The notes below the pieces were generated by a model. It ran no database searches, was not told where the DNA came from, and worked only from the letters and a program-made list of their open reading frames with translations. Positions 7,033 through 14,495 of a DNA stretch of 64,000 nucleotides are shown here, one piece after another; the stretch's first letter is position 1, and each line of letters starts with the position of its first letter. The DNA is taken from the NCBI GenBank assembly GCA_903822005.1, contig CAIJNL010000045.1, forward strand, positions 52,313 through 116,312. The letters are read 5' to 3'. A program made the translations under genes and the position numbers. This stretch comes from an uncultured Nitrospiraceae bacterium. Its GTDB lineage: Bacteria > Nitrospirota > Thermodesulfovibrionia > Thermodesulfovibrionales > Dissulfurispiraceae.

Positions 7033-7090
7033 ATACGGACGGGCAAGACCGGGTATGGATAGTAAAACGGCCGATGCAGTTTATAACCTC

Positions 7091-7111
7091 TTAGCGCCTT
7101 TCAGGCGCTAA
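7091..7111 (+). other. Perfect 8-bp hairpin inside the second unit
   Basis: TTAGCGCC (7091-7098) pairs with GGCGCTAA (7104-7111) around TTTCA. No T-run follows, so it is more likely a processing or stability element, or a protein-binding site, than a terminator. Confidence 0.4.
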
Positions 7112-7137
7112 AGATCAGACTTATAAGGAGACAGATC

Positions 7138-7620
7138 ATGAAACGAACAGATTCAAAAGTTGCTTTTCCGGCTGCACTCGTTATCGTGATGGTGGTGTTT
7201 TTATCCGCTATCTTTTTCGCGAATGCAAATCCTTCTTTTGCAGCTGACGGCAAAAAGAAAGGGGACAGAGTATCTGCTGTCGCGTATACTGAGTCCCAGA
7301 TCAAACAGCTTCAGGGCGCACTGGTTATAACCAGTGACCAGGATGTGTTATGGAATAACCTTACCAAGGTGATGCGGGGAAATGCGAGCGACATGGACGC
7401 CCTGACCAAGGACAAGGCCGACTACAAGACTATGAACTCCGTAGAGAGCATGAAATTCCACAGGCAGATTACGGAGGCCCATTTGAATCAGCTGAACAAG
7501 TTCATCCCGGCTTACGAGGCATTCTATGCCAGTTTGTCTGATGAACAGAAGCAGACTGCCGATACAATATTCCGGACAGGTAAACACAGCAGACATGCAA
7601 AAAACAAAATGAAGAAATAA
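7138..7620 (+). CDS. Spy/CpxP-like periplasmic protein (LTXXQ family)
   Basis: The 160-residue product has a signal peptide (about 1-35, ending near PSFAADG) and a helical periplasmic domain with two LTXXQ-like units: IKQLQGALVITSDQDVLWNN and LNKFIPAYEAFYASLSDEQK, followed by a Lys/His-rich tail. Family members such as Spy and CpxP are ATP-independent chaperones induced by envelope stress. The ribosome site is AAGGAG. It lies in the second sigma-54 unit, and is the clearest hint that the regulon deals with damaged envelope proteins. The His- and Lys-rich end (KHSRHAKNKMKK) could bind metal or polyanions. Confidence 0.8.
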   Translation: MKRTDSKVAFPAALVIVMVVFLSAIFFANANPSFAADGKKKGDRVSAVAYTESQIKQLQGALVITSDQDVLWNNLTKVMRGNASDMDALTKDKADYKTMNSVESMKFHRQITEAHLNQLNKFIPAYEAFYASLSDEQKQTADTIFRTGKHSRHAKNKMKK

Positions 7621-7694
7621 CCGGTAATATTGTGCAACTACAGATTGACGCCAAACCGGCGCGATTGGAAACGATGCAGGAAAGGAGTAACTTC

Positions 7695-7973
7695 ATGAAA
7701 ACATTAAGCACATGGAATTTCAGATCTGTAGCGGGCAAGATAATGATAGGGCTTGCGTTGGCCGCAACGATCGGCAGTATAGGGGTGGCGCCGGCCTTCG
7801 CAGATGACCGAAGGCATGACAACCGCCGCTACGAACACAGGGGGTATGACAGGGGATATGAACGCGACCGCCACTATTATCACCCCTATGGCTACAGGGA
7901 ACCAGTTTATGCCCCAATATATGCGCCGCCTCCGGCTCCGGGGTTTAGTATCTTTTTCCCATTTCGCCGGTAA
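7695..7973 (+). CDS. Small secreted Arg/Tyr-rich protein of unknown function
   Basis: ATG at 7695 follows AAAGGAGTAACTTC. The 92-residue product has a signal peptide (about 1-36, ending AFADD), a middle rich in Arg, Tyr, His and Asp (EHRGYDRGYERDRHYYHPY), and a Pro-rich end closing with GFSIFFPFRR. No enzyme motif is visible. The composition resembles the tails of the VYMVP family proteins at 2744 and 22242. It is the last gene before the third control region, 74 bases after the Spy/CpxP-like gene. Confidence 0.7.
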   Translation: MKTLSTWNFRSVAGKIMIGLALAATIGSIGVAPAFADDRRHDNRRYEHRGYDRGYERDRHYYHPYGYREPVYAPIYAPPPAPGFSIFFPFRR

Positions 7974-7990
7974 TGTGATTGCTTAGCAAC

Positions 7991-8028
7991 AGCTGCCCAG
8001 AGTTCAAGATGTGTTGATCTGGGCAGCT
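7991..8028 (+). terminator. Probable terminator of the second unit
   Basis: AGCTGCCCAGA (7991-8001) pairs perfectly with TCTGGGCAGCT (8018-8028) over 11 bp, only 18 bases after the stop at 7973. The following T tract is short. From here to the enhancer at 8192 no gene or other signal is seen. Confidence 0.55.
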
Positions 8029-8191
8029 TTCACATGGAAATCAGGCTGTTTTCCTATGGGACGCAGTGTCATACGCAAGTGACTCGCCGTATTCCGCAGC
8101 TGAATGTTTTCCGTTTTCCCGAGAAATACCCTAAACTCAAATAAACCGACCCTCTTTCTTTCTGTGAAGAAGCGTCAGCATATAAAAATAT

Positions 8192-8222
8192 CTGATATAT
8201 CAGGAGACTCCTGACATATCAG
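8192..8222 (+). promoter_or_regulatory. Enhancer (UAS) copy 3: tandem 12-bp palindromes
   Basis: CTGATATATCAG (8192-8203), spacer GAGACTC, CTGACATATCAG (8211-8222): identical to the core of copy 2. The centre at 8207 is 116 bp from the promoter GG at 8323. The outer GC-rich arms of copy 2 are absent here, so the conserved part is the two palindromes and the spacer. Confidence 0.8.
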
Positions 8223-8280
8223 AACAAGCCACCCTTAAAAGTAACATTCCCCCGACGGAGTTTTCCCTATTATGTCAATG

Positions 8281-8295
8281 TTTTCAACATTATAG
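8281..8295 (+). promoter_or_regulatory. IHF-like box, copy 3
   Basis: TTTTCAA-CATT-ATAG, with the shared ATGTTTTCAA starting at 8278, 45 bp upstream of the promoter GG. Downstream GGAGCTTCC is also close to the matching bases of copies 1 and 2. Confidence 0.45.
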
Positions 8296-8321
8296 GAGCT
8301 TCCGTTCGCGGTCACAAGTCC

Positions 8322-8337
8322 TGGCACGCATCCTGCT
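8322..8337 (+). promoter_or_regulatory. Sigma-54 (-24/-12) promoter 3
   Basis: TGGCAC-GCATC-CTGCT has GG at 8323-8324 and GC at 8335-8336. The G after TGGCAC makes this the closest of the three to the RpoN consensus on the -24 side. Expected start near 8348; first gene at 8436. Confidence 0.8.
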
Positions 8338-8435
8338 TTTAAATACATAAACAAACAGGGTGGAAAGCTCCCTAAGGCGGGCCCGAATAAATGACCTTGA
8401 TACTGAACATGCAAAAGGTGAGAGGAGAAATGCAA

Positions 8436-8621
8436 ATGGCAACAATGGTAATTCATTGGAAAGATAAGGACATACCTAATATGGAAGTCAAGAATGCGAC
8501 TTATAAAGGCGGAGATGGTTCAATAATCAAAATATCTTCGGGGGACAAAGAGTATTGGTTTAACTGGCAGGAGTGCTGGTTCCTGGAATCCATTCCAACC
8601 CCCTTAAAGACACAGCAATAA
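8436..8621 (+). CDS. Small soluble protein of unknown function
   Basis: The 61-residue product (MATMVIHWKDKDIPN..., ending in PTPLKTQQ) has no signal peptide or membrane helix and contains several Trp and Lys residues, a likely small beta-rich domain. ATG at 8436 sits 8 bases after AGGAG; in-frame ATGs at 8430 and 8391 have worse spacing. It is the first gene of the third sigma-54 unit. Its stop TAA shares a base with the ATG of the next tiny frame. I do not recognise the family. Confidence 0.65.
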   Translation: MATMVIHWKDKDIPNMEVKNATYKGGDGSIIKISSGDKEYWFNWQECWFLESIPTPLKTQQ

Positions 8622-8704
8622 TGGACCCGGACACCAAACCCATGAATGATGTAAACAACGCAAAGAACATAAAGAAGCAGATAACCATCAAAGAGTCCAA
8701 ATAG
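8621..8704 (+). CDS. Possible 27-residue peptide, coupled by TAATG
   Basis: The ATG at 8621 overlaps the TAA stop of the preceding gene (TAATG), an arrangement that often means translational coupling. The peptide starts MDPDTKPMNDVNN, has an Asn/Lys-rich middle and ends TIKESK. It is hydrophilic. There is no separate ribosome site. Coupling is the only argument for it, so it may be a chance frame. Confidence 0.3.
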   Translation: MDPDTKPMNDVNNAKNIKKQITIKESK

Positions 8705-8778
8705 ACTCTGGATCGCTGACGGCCAATGCGATTTTCGCAGACCCTCAGAGACACTAAAGCGTACTCAAGGAGGATGTT

Positions 8779-8925
8779 ATGTTGTGGACAATTGCCGTGA
8801 TACTGATAGCCCTGTGGCTCCTCGGATTGGTAAGCAGCTATACGATGGGAGGGTTCATTCATGTCCTGCTCGTCATTGCCATTGTCGTGGTGTTGATTAA
8901 CGTAATTTCGGGACGACGAGCCTAG
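8779..8925 (+). CDS. lmo0937-type small membrane protein
   Basis: The 48-residue protein begins MLWTIAVILIALWLLGL and has a second helix HVLLVIAIVVVLINVI before a basic end GRRA. The pattern W-T-I...LW.LGL...YT.GGFIH.LLVIAIVV is that of lmo0937 family proteins, found in many bacteria and without known function. AAGGAGG precedes the start. A frameshifted relative lies at 3747. It is in the third sigma-54 unit and completes a set of very small two-helix proteins shared among the three units. Confidence 0.8.
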   Translation: MLWTIAVILIALWLLGLVSSYTMGGFIHVLLVIAIVVVLINVISGRRA

Positions 8926-8988
8926 CAGCAAGCGGGCGGTCATCATTTCCCGCAAGCTTGGTAACAATAACATGAAGGAGGAAAGAAA

Positions 8989-9138
8989 ATGATAAAAAAA
9001 ATTGTTGGGGCATTGCTTTTGGCATTGCTCCTTTTAATATCTATCCAAACTATCGCAAATGCTCAAGTTGACGTCAGGATTTCTCTGCCGCAATCCCATC
9101 AGGAGCAGCAACATGTAAACCCTGAAAGAGGGAAGTAG
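8989..9138 (+). CDS. Short secreted protein related to the VYMVP family N-terminus
   Basis: The 49-residue product has a signal peptide (MIKKIVGALLLALLLLISIQ, cleavage likely after ANA) followed by QVDVRISLPQSHQEQQHVNP and a charged end. The mature start, VDVRISLP, matches the mature starts VNVQVNLP of the protein at 2744 and SISINIGIP of the one at 22242, but the rest of those proteins is missing. It is a short relative or a truncated copy that still has a good ribosome site (GGAGG, 9 bases before the ATG). Confidence 0.6.
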   Translation: MIKKIVGALLLALLLLISIQTIANAQVDVRISLPQSHQEQQHVNPERGK

Positions 9139-9166
9139 CCTGGAGAATAACTGGATGATTAACATA

Positions 9167-9182
9167 GAGTCTTTTTAGACTC
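9167..9182 (+). other. Small perfect hairpin in the intergenic gap
   Basis: GAGTCT (9167-9172) and AGACTC (9177-9182) pair around TTTT. The rest of the gap 9139-9344 shows no convincing gene or promoter. Confidence 0.3.
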
Positions 9183-9344
9183 CTGATCTTTGCCGGCTCA
9201 AGCTCAAGGTGCGCGAAACGGCAAAGAGCTTAACGCAAACTTGTTGAAGGACAACATGTTATGGGAAACAAAATAAAAACATATCGCTTTGCAAATGGCG
9301 CTGTTATATCTATGTCAATAATGACGAATGAATGGGGGAACACA

Positions 9345-9566
9345 ATGAAAACATATACATTGACAGGCATCATCCTTATCGTAATCGGCATCATCGCGCT
9401 CGCGTATCACGGCTTCACCTACACGACAACCGAGAAAGTCGTTGATATCGGTCCTATCCAGATTAACTCCGAAAAGACCAAAACGATTCCGCTGCCGCCG
9501 ATAGTTGGTGGAATTGCGCTCGCAGGCGGCATTATATTGCTTGTCATGGGAAACAAAAAAGGTTAA
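9345..9566 (+). CDS. Two-helix inner-membrane protein of unknown function
   Basis: The 73-residue protein has helices at about 4-22 and 50-69 with a conserved stretch between them, EKVVDIGPIQINSEKTKTIP and LPPIVGG. I recall similar short proteins in many proteobacteria near stress genes but cannot name the family with certainty. ATG at 9345 gives a compact protein beginning MKTYTLTGIILIVIG; an in-frame ATG at 9261 would add 28 hydrophilic residues and is better placed behind AAGGA, so the start is not settled. The last base of its stop is followed by the next gene after 38 bases. Confidence 0.65.
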   Translation: MKTYTLTGIILIVIGIIALAYHGFTYTTTEKVVDIGPIQINSEKTKTIPLPPIVGGIALAGGIILLVMGNKKG

Positions 9567-9604
9567 TGAAAGGCACTATATTTCAACCGCAAAAGGAGGA
9601 TGAA

Positions 9605-10738
9605 ATGACCGTGCTGAAGCGTATCCCCACCTGTGTCATTCTTACCGTTAACCTATTGGCCTTATCACTTTGCCTCATGCTCCTTTTACCGTCTTCCCCT
9701 GCATTGGCCGCTGACAGGGTCAGCGATGAATACCTGACAGGTTATGTTGCCTCAATACTTGAGCGTGACCTGCATTGGGAGCGAAACAGCTATACTTTAA
9801 AGATCGTCAACGGGGTCGCCACTGTTACACTGTTTAAGGATGATCCGCTGCGCCGGGAAGCTGCCGACAAGCAGCTGCGCACGATTGATGGACTGCAAAA
9901 AGTATCGATTAGGGTGAAGCCTGCAGACACTGCAAAGCCCGGGGCGATTAGCAGGGTTACCGGAATAACAGGTGAAACAGAAGGCTTCCCAACCGGCGAC
10001 CTGTTCCGGCCACTCCTCGCCGATCCGAAACAGCCGCAATTTTTTGTCACTATGGGCCGCTTCTCGACTCCGGGCATACGATACACCATGGCGTCAGTCG
10101 GTTTCGGGGAGACCTTCGGCCTGTACAGATTCTTCGGGAGCCGTGAGGGTGACGGCCTGCAATTGAGCGTGGAAGGCGCCCTGTTTGCACAGTTCAACAT
10201 GAGCACCCCTTCCCACGATCTCATCAACGCGGATTACACCATCGGCATTCCTGTCACTTACCGGCATGGCGACGATTCTCTCCGCTTCCGCGTTTATCAC
10301 CAGAGCTCTCACCTGGGAGATGAATTCCTCCTGAGTGGTACTGCTCCAAAACGGGTCAATCTCAGCTACGAAGCCCTTGAGCTCATATATTCCCGCGAAT
10401 GGCGCGGATTACGTGTTTACGGAGGCGGTGAGTATCTGATACATAAAGAGCCGGCTGAGCTAAGGCCGATGATCGCTCATTGGGGGGTCGAATATCGATA
10501 CAGTGACCCGATTCTTTTAGGCGGCAGGCCCATTGCCGGGGTGGACATGAAGAGCCTGCAGGAGCATAAGTGGGCCATCGATATCAGCGCCAAGGCCGGC
10601 CTTGAGTTCGGGAGTCCCAGCCTCGGGCATCGCAGCCTGCGCATTATGGCCGAATGGTACAAAGGGTTTGATCCACGCGGACAATTTTACAATAGAAAAG
10701 TTGAATATTATGGTTTGGGTGTCTCTCTCGGATTCTGA
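9605..10738 (+). CDS. BON domain fused to DUF1207 outer-membrane protein
   Basis: The 377-residue protein has a signal peptide (about 1-36, SSPALAAD), a BON-like domain at about 38-108 (LTGYVASILERDLHWERNSY, LKIVNGVATVTLF, LRTIDGLQKVSIRV) and a DUF1207 beta-rich domain at about 135-377 (LFRPLLADPKQPQFFVTMG, YHQSSHLGDEFLL, VEYYGLGVSLGF). DUF1207 ends with an aromatic residue, as outer-membrane barrels do. BON domains bind phospholipid or other envelope parts. AAAAGGAGG precedes ATG 9605; an in-frame ATG at 9566 is less well placed. The fusion suggests a barrel with a periplasmic module. It is probably transcribed with the third sigma-54 unit. Confidence 0.85.
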   Translation: MTVLKRIPTCVILTVNLLALSLCLMLLLPSSPALAADRVSDEYLTGYVASILERDLHWERNSYTLKIVNGVATVTLFKDDPLRREAADKQLRTIDGLQKVSIRVKPADTAKPGAISRVTGITGETEGFPTGDLFRPLLADPKQPQFFVTMGRFSTPGIRYTMASVGFGETFGLYRFFGSREGDGLQLSVEGALFAQFNMSTPSHDLINADYTIGIPVTYRHGDDSLRFRVYHQSSHLGDEFLLSGTAPKRVNLSYEALELIYSREWRGLRVYGGGEYLIHKEPAELRPMIAHWGVEYRYSDPILLGGRPIAGVDMKSLQEHKWAIDISAKAGLEFGSPSLGHRSLRIMAEWYKGFDPRGQFYNRKVEYYGLGVSLGF

Positions 10739-10764
10739 CAGGGTCTGTCAGAAAGGTGTTATCG

Positions 10765-11838
10765 ATGACCGGAAAGAGTAACGCTAACGACGGAACGCGC
10801 TTGCTGGTCACAGCGGCATCGCTCGTGATCATCATCGTGGGCATCAATCATGCAGAGCCGGTACTGGCTTCATTGCTCGTCGCCCTTTTCCTGTCTGTCC
10901 TCGGGACGCCGCCGGTGCTCTGGCTCGAGGGGAAACGCGTTCCTTCTATTGTCTCGGTAGTAATTGTGGTGGCAGGGATGATCACGATCCTGTTGATTGT
11001 AGGCGCAATCGTAGGCACTTCCGTCAACGGTTTTTCCGCTGCCTTGCCTGCCTACCAGACGCGCCTGCGGGATCATTTGGCCGCACTCAATGAGTTTTTG
11101 ACAACCCTGAATATCGGAGGCATTGACAGGGTCCTGCTCGGGTATGTCAAACCCGAAGAGGTAATGAAGCTGACCGTCGGTATGCTGGCGGGATTGGGCT
11201 CAACGCTTTCCAATATTGTCCTGATCCTGCTCACCGTAACCTTTATGCTGTTTGAAGCCTCGAGTTTTCCGGTCAAGATCCGCGCTGTCATAGGTGACCC
11301 CCGGAAAGCCTTCCCCCAGGTCACCCGGTTCGTTAATGATATTAAACGCTACATGGTCATCAAAACATTGATAAGTCTGGCCACAGGAGTCCTGATCTGG
11401 ATATGGCTATCCATTCTCGGCGTCGATTTCCCGATCCTTTGGGGTTTTCTGGCCTTTCTTTTGCACTACGTGCCAAATATCGGATTCATCATCGCCGCTG
11501 TTCCGGCCGTACTTCTCACCTTTATCCAGCTCGGGACAAGCACTGCAGCGCTTGCCGTTGCCGGATATCTTATTGTTGATCTCTTAGTAGGAAACATGTT
11601 TGAAACAAAGCTGATGGGACGGCGGCTTGGGCTGTCCACACTTACTGTATTTCTCTCGCTGATTTTTTGGGGCAGCCTGCTCGGCCCCGTCGGCATGGTC
11701 CTGTGCATACCGCTTACCATGACACTGAAGTTTGCATGCGAAAACAATACAGGCACAGAATGGATCGCGGTACTGCTGGGGCCTGAGACGCCCACTGAAA
11801 ACATTACATCAGAATCGAAGAGAGATAAAGATGCTTGA
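10765..11838 (+). CDS. AI-2E family transporter (YdiK/PerM-like permease)
   Basis: This 357-residue membrane protein has the layout of the AI-2E exporter family: helices near the N-terminus (LLVTAASLVIIIVGINHAEP), a loop with amphipathic helices, and conserved C-terminal helices with FLLHYVPNIGFIIAAVPAVL and GLSTLTVFLSLIFWGSLLGP. Few members really carry autoinducer-2; some are Na+/H+ exchangers. ATG 10765 lies 8 bases after AAAGG; GTG at 10756 is in frame. It begins 26 bases after the BON-DUF1207 gene and is followed closely by the GH13 gene, so the three may be cotranscribed. Its C-terminal 30 residues are hydrophilic and not conserved. Confidence 0.85.
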   Translation: MTGKSNANDGTRLLVTAASLVIIIVGINHAEPVLASLLVALFLSVLGTPPVLWLEGKRVPSIVSVVIVVAGMITILLIVGAIVGTSVNGFSAALPAYQTRLRDHLAALNEFLTTLNIGGIDRVLLGYVKPEEVMKLTVGMLAGLGSTLSNIVLILLTVTFMLFEASSFPVKIRAVIGDPRKAFPQVTRFVNDIKRYMVIKTLISLATGVLIWIWLSILGVDFPILWGFLAFLLHYVPNIGFIIAAVPAVLLTFIQLGTSTAALAVAGYLIVDLLVGNMFETKLMGRRLGLSTLTVFLSLIFWGSLLGPVGMVLCIPLTMTLKFACENNTGTEWIAVLLGPETPTENITSESKRDKDA

Positions 11839-11853
11839 CCTTTGGAGGACAAC

Positions 11854-13683
11854 ATGGCAAAGAAAGCTCCTCGCACACCAGCAAAACATTCGGGCATGGG
11901 AGCCATTCCCAATTCACAAGGTGTGACCTTTCGGGTATGGGCGCCGCATGCCGAAAAAGTTTACCTGACCGGGACCTTTAACGGCTGGAATGAAACCGCA
12001 ACCCCTCTCTTCAATGAGAAAAACGGATACTGGTCTGCCGGCCTGCGGGATGCAAAAGTGGAAGATGAATACCGCTATGTAATCCACACCCCTGTTGATT
12101 GGGGCCTTCCCCCCTTTACCCGCATTGATCCTTATGCACGAAAGGTGACAAATGCAACGGGCAACGGAATAATCTATGATATTGATGCATTCGATTGGGG
12201 TGATGATAACTTCACAATTGCCTCGTGGAATGAGCTCATCATTTATGAGATGCACATCGGTACCTTTTACGTCAAAGAAAAGGGACAACCGGGCACGCTG
12301 GACAATGCCATTGAAAAAATGCCGTACCTTAGGGAGCTGGGTATCAATGCTGTGGAAGTTATGCCGATCATGGAGTTTTCGGGTGACTTTTCATGGGGCT
12401 ACAATCCGTCACATCCATTTGCCATTGAGCGCATTTATGGCGGACCGGATGCCTTCAAGCGTTTTGTTAAGGCGGCCCACGAGCATGGCATTGCCGTGAT
12501 CTCCGATGTGGTGTTCAATCACTTTGGCCCCTCAGATCTCGATTTGTGGCGGTTTGACGGCTGGAAGGAAAATGATAAAGGCGGAATATACTTTTACAAT
12601 GATCACCGCGCGGCAACACCCTGGGGCGAGACGCGCCCAGATTATGGCCGGGGAGAAGTACGCCACTACCTGTGCGATAACGCACTCATGTGGTTCGAGG
12701 AATACCATGTTGACGGTTTACGCTGGGACGCCATAACCTATATCAAGAATATTCTGGGAAGTGATGCAAGTCCGGCCAATGATATCCCCGATGGCTGGAG
12801 TTTGATGCAGGGGATCAATCATGAAATCCATCAACGGTTTCCCGGCAGGATAAGCATCGCTGAGGACATGAAGGTCAACGCCTGGGTCACTAAGAGTACC
12901 GGAGCGGGTGGAGCGGGCTTCAATGCGCAATGGGACAGCGAATTTATTAATCCGGTGCGGCAATCCATTATCGCCCGTGATGATGGATTGCGTGACGCAG
13001 ATGCAGTTGCTAAAGCTATCGGATTCCGATACGATGAAGATGTCTTTCGCCGCATCATATTTACCGAGTCGCACGACGAGGTTGCCAATGGCCGGGCACG
13101 AGTGCCGGAAGAGATCTTGCCGGGGAGAGTTGACAGCTGGTTTTCCAAGAAACGTTCCACCCTGGGCGCCGCGCTGGTTCTCACTTCACCCGGTGTACCC
13201 ATGTTATTTCAGGGTCAAGAATTGCTCGAAGACCGCTGGTTCCAGGATAAAGTCCCCATAGATTGGACCCGAGCCGATGATGAGAGCGGTATCCTCAAGA
13301 TGTATCGGGACCTGATTGCCCTGCGCCGCAATCTGTTGGGCATGACGAGAGGTTTGTGCGGACAAAGCTTTCAAATCTATCATATCGACCATGATGCCAA
13401 GCTTATCGCTTTCCATAGATGGGATGTTTCGGGACTCCATGACAGCGTTGTTGTAGTTGTTAACATGACGAATCAAAGCCGCGATGGTTATGTCATTGGT
13501 TTTCCGCGGGCGGGATTATGGAGAACACGCTTTAACAGTGACTCCTACAACTATGGCCCGAATTTTGCTAATCATCCTACCGCTGACGTTCAAACCCGCG
13601 CGGAGGGTTACGATGGTCTGCCCTGCTCCGGCGAAATCGGCATTGGGCCGTACACGGTAATAATATTTTCACAGGATGAATAG
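11854..13683 (+). CDS. GH13 alpha-glucan branching enzyme-like protein with CBM48
   Basis: The 609-residue protein has a CBM48 domain at about 15-110 (GVTFRVWAPHAEKVYLTGTF) and a GH13 barrel. Catalytic residues can be read: nucleophile Asp292 in VDGLRWDA, acid/base Glu337 in SIAEDM and Asp408 in FTESHDE. These fit 1,4-alpha-glucan branching enzymes (GlgB-like), though maltooligosyltrehalose trehalohydrolases are related. No signal peptide is seen, so it should be cytoplasmic. ATG 11854 is 5 bases after GGAGG. It starts 15 bases after the AI-2E gene. With the GH94 gene at the left edge it suggests that stored or osmotic glucans are handled in this island. Confidence 0.85.
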   Translation: MAKKAPRTPAKHSGMGAIPNSQGVTFRVWAPHAEKVYLTGTFNGWNETATPLFNEKNGYWSAGLRDAKVEDEYRYVIHTPVDWGLPPFTRIDPYARKVTNATGNGIIYDIDAFDWGDDNFTIASWNELIIYEMHIGTFYVKEKGQPGTLDNAIEKMPYLRELGINAVEVMPIMEFSGDFSWGYNPSHPFAIERIYGGPDAFKRFVKAAHEHGIAVISDVVFNHFGPSDLDLWRFDGWKENDKGGIYFYNDHRAATPWGETRPDYGRGEVRHYLCDNALMWFEEYHVDGLRWDAITYIKNILGSDASPANDIPDGWSLMQGINHEIHQRFPGRISIAEDMKVNAWVTKSTGAGGAGFNAQWDSEFINPVRQSIIARDDGLRDADAVAKAIGFRYDEDVFRRIIFTESHDEVANGRARVPEEILPGRVDSWFSKKRSTLGAALVLTSPGVPMLFQGQELLEDRWFQDKVPIDWTRADDESGILKMYRDLIALRRNLLGMTRGLCGQSFQIYHIDHDAKLIAFHRWDVSGLHDSVVVVVNMTNQSRDGYVIGFPRAGLWRTRFNSDSYNYGPNFANHPTADVQTRAEGYDGLPCSGEIGIGPYTVIIFSQDE

Positions 13684-13759
13684 GATCTCTGCCCGGTCAA
13701 CCATATACAATCCTGCTTGCGGACGGCAAAATAATGGAAGCCGGAGATTATTTCAAAAC

Positions 13760-14452
13760 CTAATCCCCTGCCATTGAAATATTGAATTCTACAACCGGGG
13801 GCAACCCCAGTAGAGTTTTGGACAGTTTTTCAATATTACACTTGTCCATAGTTCGCAAAGTCATACGATACTCCAGCAGCTCGCCCTTGTCCATTAATCT
13901 GTAGCTTACATTGGCCGCTGAAAAGCCATTTTGCAGCATTAATTCTTTGATCTCGGGCTCTGACAAATAATTGTCGCGATTAAATACGATAGTATGATTA
14001 GCGAACAGCTGCGAGGGCATCCTGTTCTCAATCCTCCGGAATACGGTTAATGTCATTATAGTTATGAGTGATGCAATGAAAACAACACTGTAGAAACCCA
14101 CACCGGCAAGAATCCCAATTGCGGCCGTAATCCATATAGACGCCGCAGTGGTCAGGCCCCGCACGCTAAGTCCTTCCCGCATTATAACACCGGCCCCAAG
14201 AAAGCCTATGCCGGTCATGACTCCCTGGGCCATTCGGGTCGGATCGATTCGAACAGTCTCCACTGCCGTTCCGGCAAACCATGTGCCCTGGTACATTGTG
14301 ACGAGCATAAGCAGACTGGACGCAACACAGACCAGAGTATGTGTTCTGAAACCGGCCGGACGGCCATGATAGCTCCTCTCCAGTCCGATAAGACCGCCGG
14401 CAATCGTCGCAACAAGCAGATGAGTAAGCATATTGACCCATTCCATATCCAT
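13760..14452 (-). CDS. MgtC/SapB family membrane protein
   Basis: The 230-residue protein has about five membrane helices in the first 140 residues with the MgtC signature AGGLIGLERSYHGRPAGFRT, TGIGFLGAGVIMREG and GLTTAASIWITAAIGILAG. A soluble C-terminal part (about 145-230) resembles ACT-like domains. MgtC proteins help growth at low magnesium and inhibit ATP synthase in some pathogens. AAGGAG precedes the start. Convergent with the branching enzyme gene, with only 76 bases between them and no clear terminator. The Nramp-like gene at 5160 may also handle magnesium, but linkage is weak. Confidence 0.9.
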   Translation of the reverse strand: MDMEWVNMLTHLLVATIAGGLIGLERSYHGRPAGFRTHTLVCVASSLLMLVTMYQGTWFAGTAVETVRIDPTRMAQGVMTGIGFLGAGVIMREGLSVRGLTTAASIWITAAIGILAGVGFYSVVFIASLITIMTLTVFRRIENRMPSQLFANHTIVFNRDNYLSEPEIKELMLQNGFSAANVSYRLMDKGELLEYRMTLRTMDKCNIEKLSKTLLGLPPVVEFNISMAGD

Positions 14453-14495
14453 AGCATAAACTCCTTTCTGCTAAATGTTTTTTACGACAATGTAA

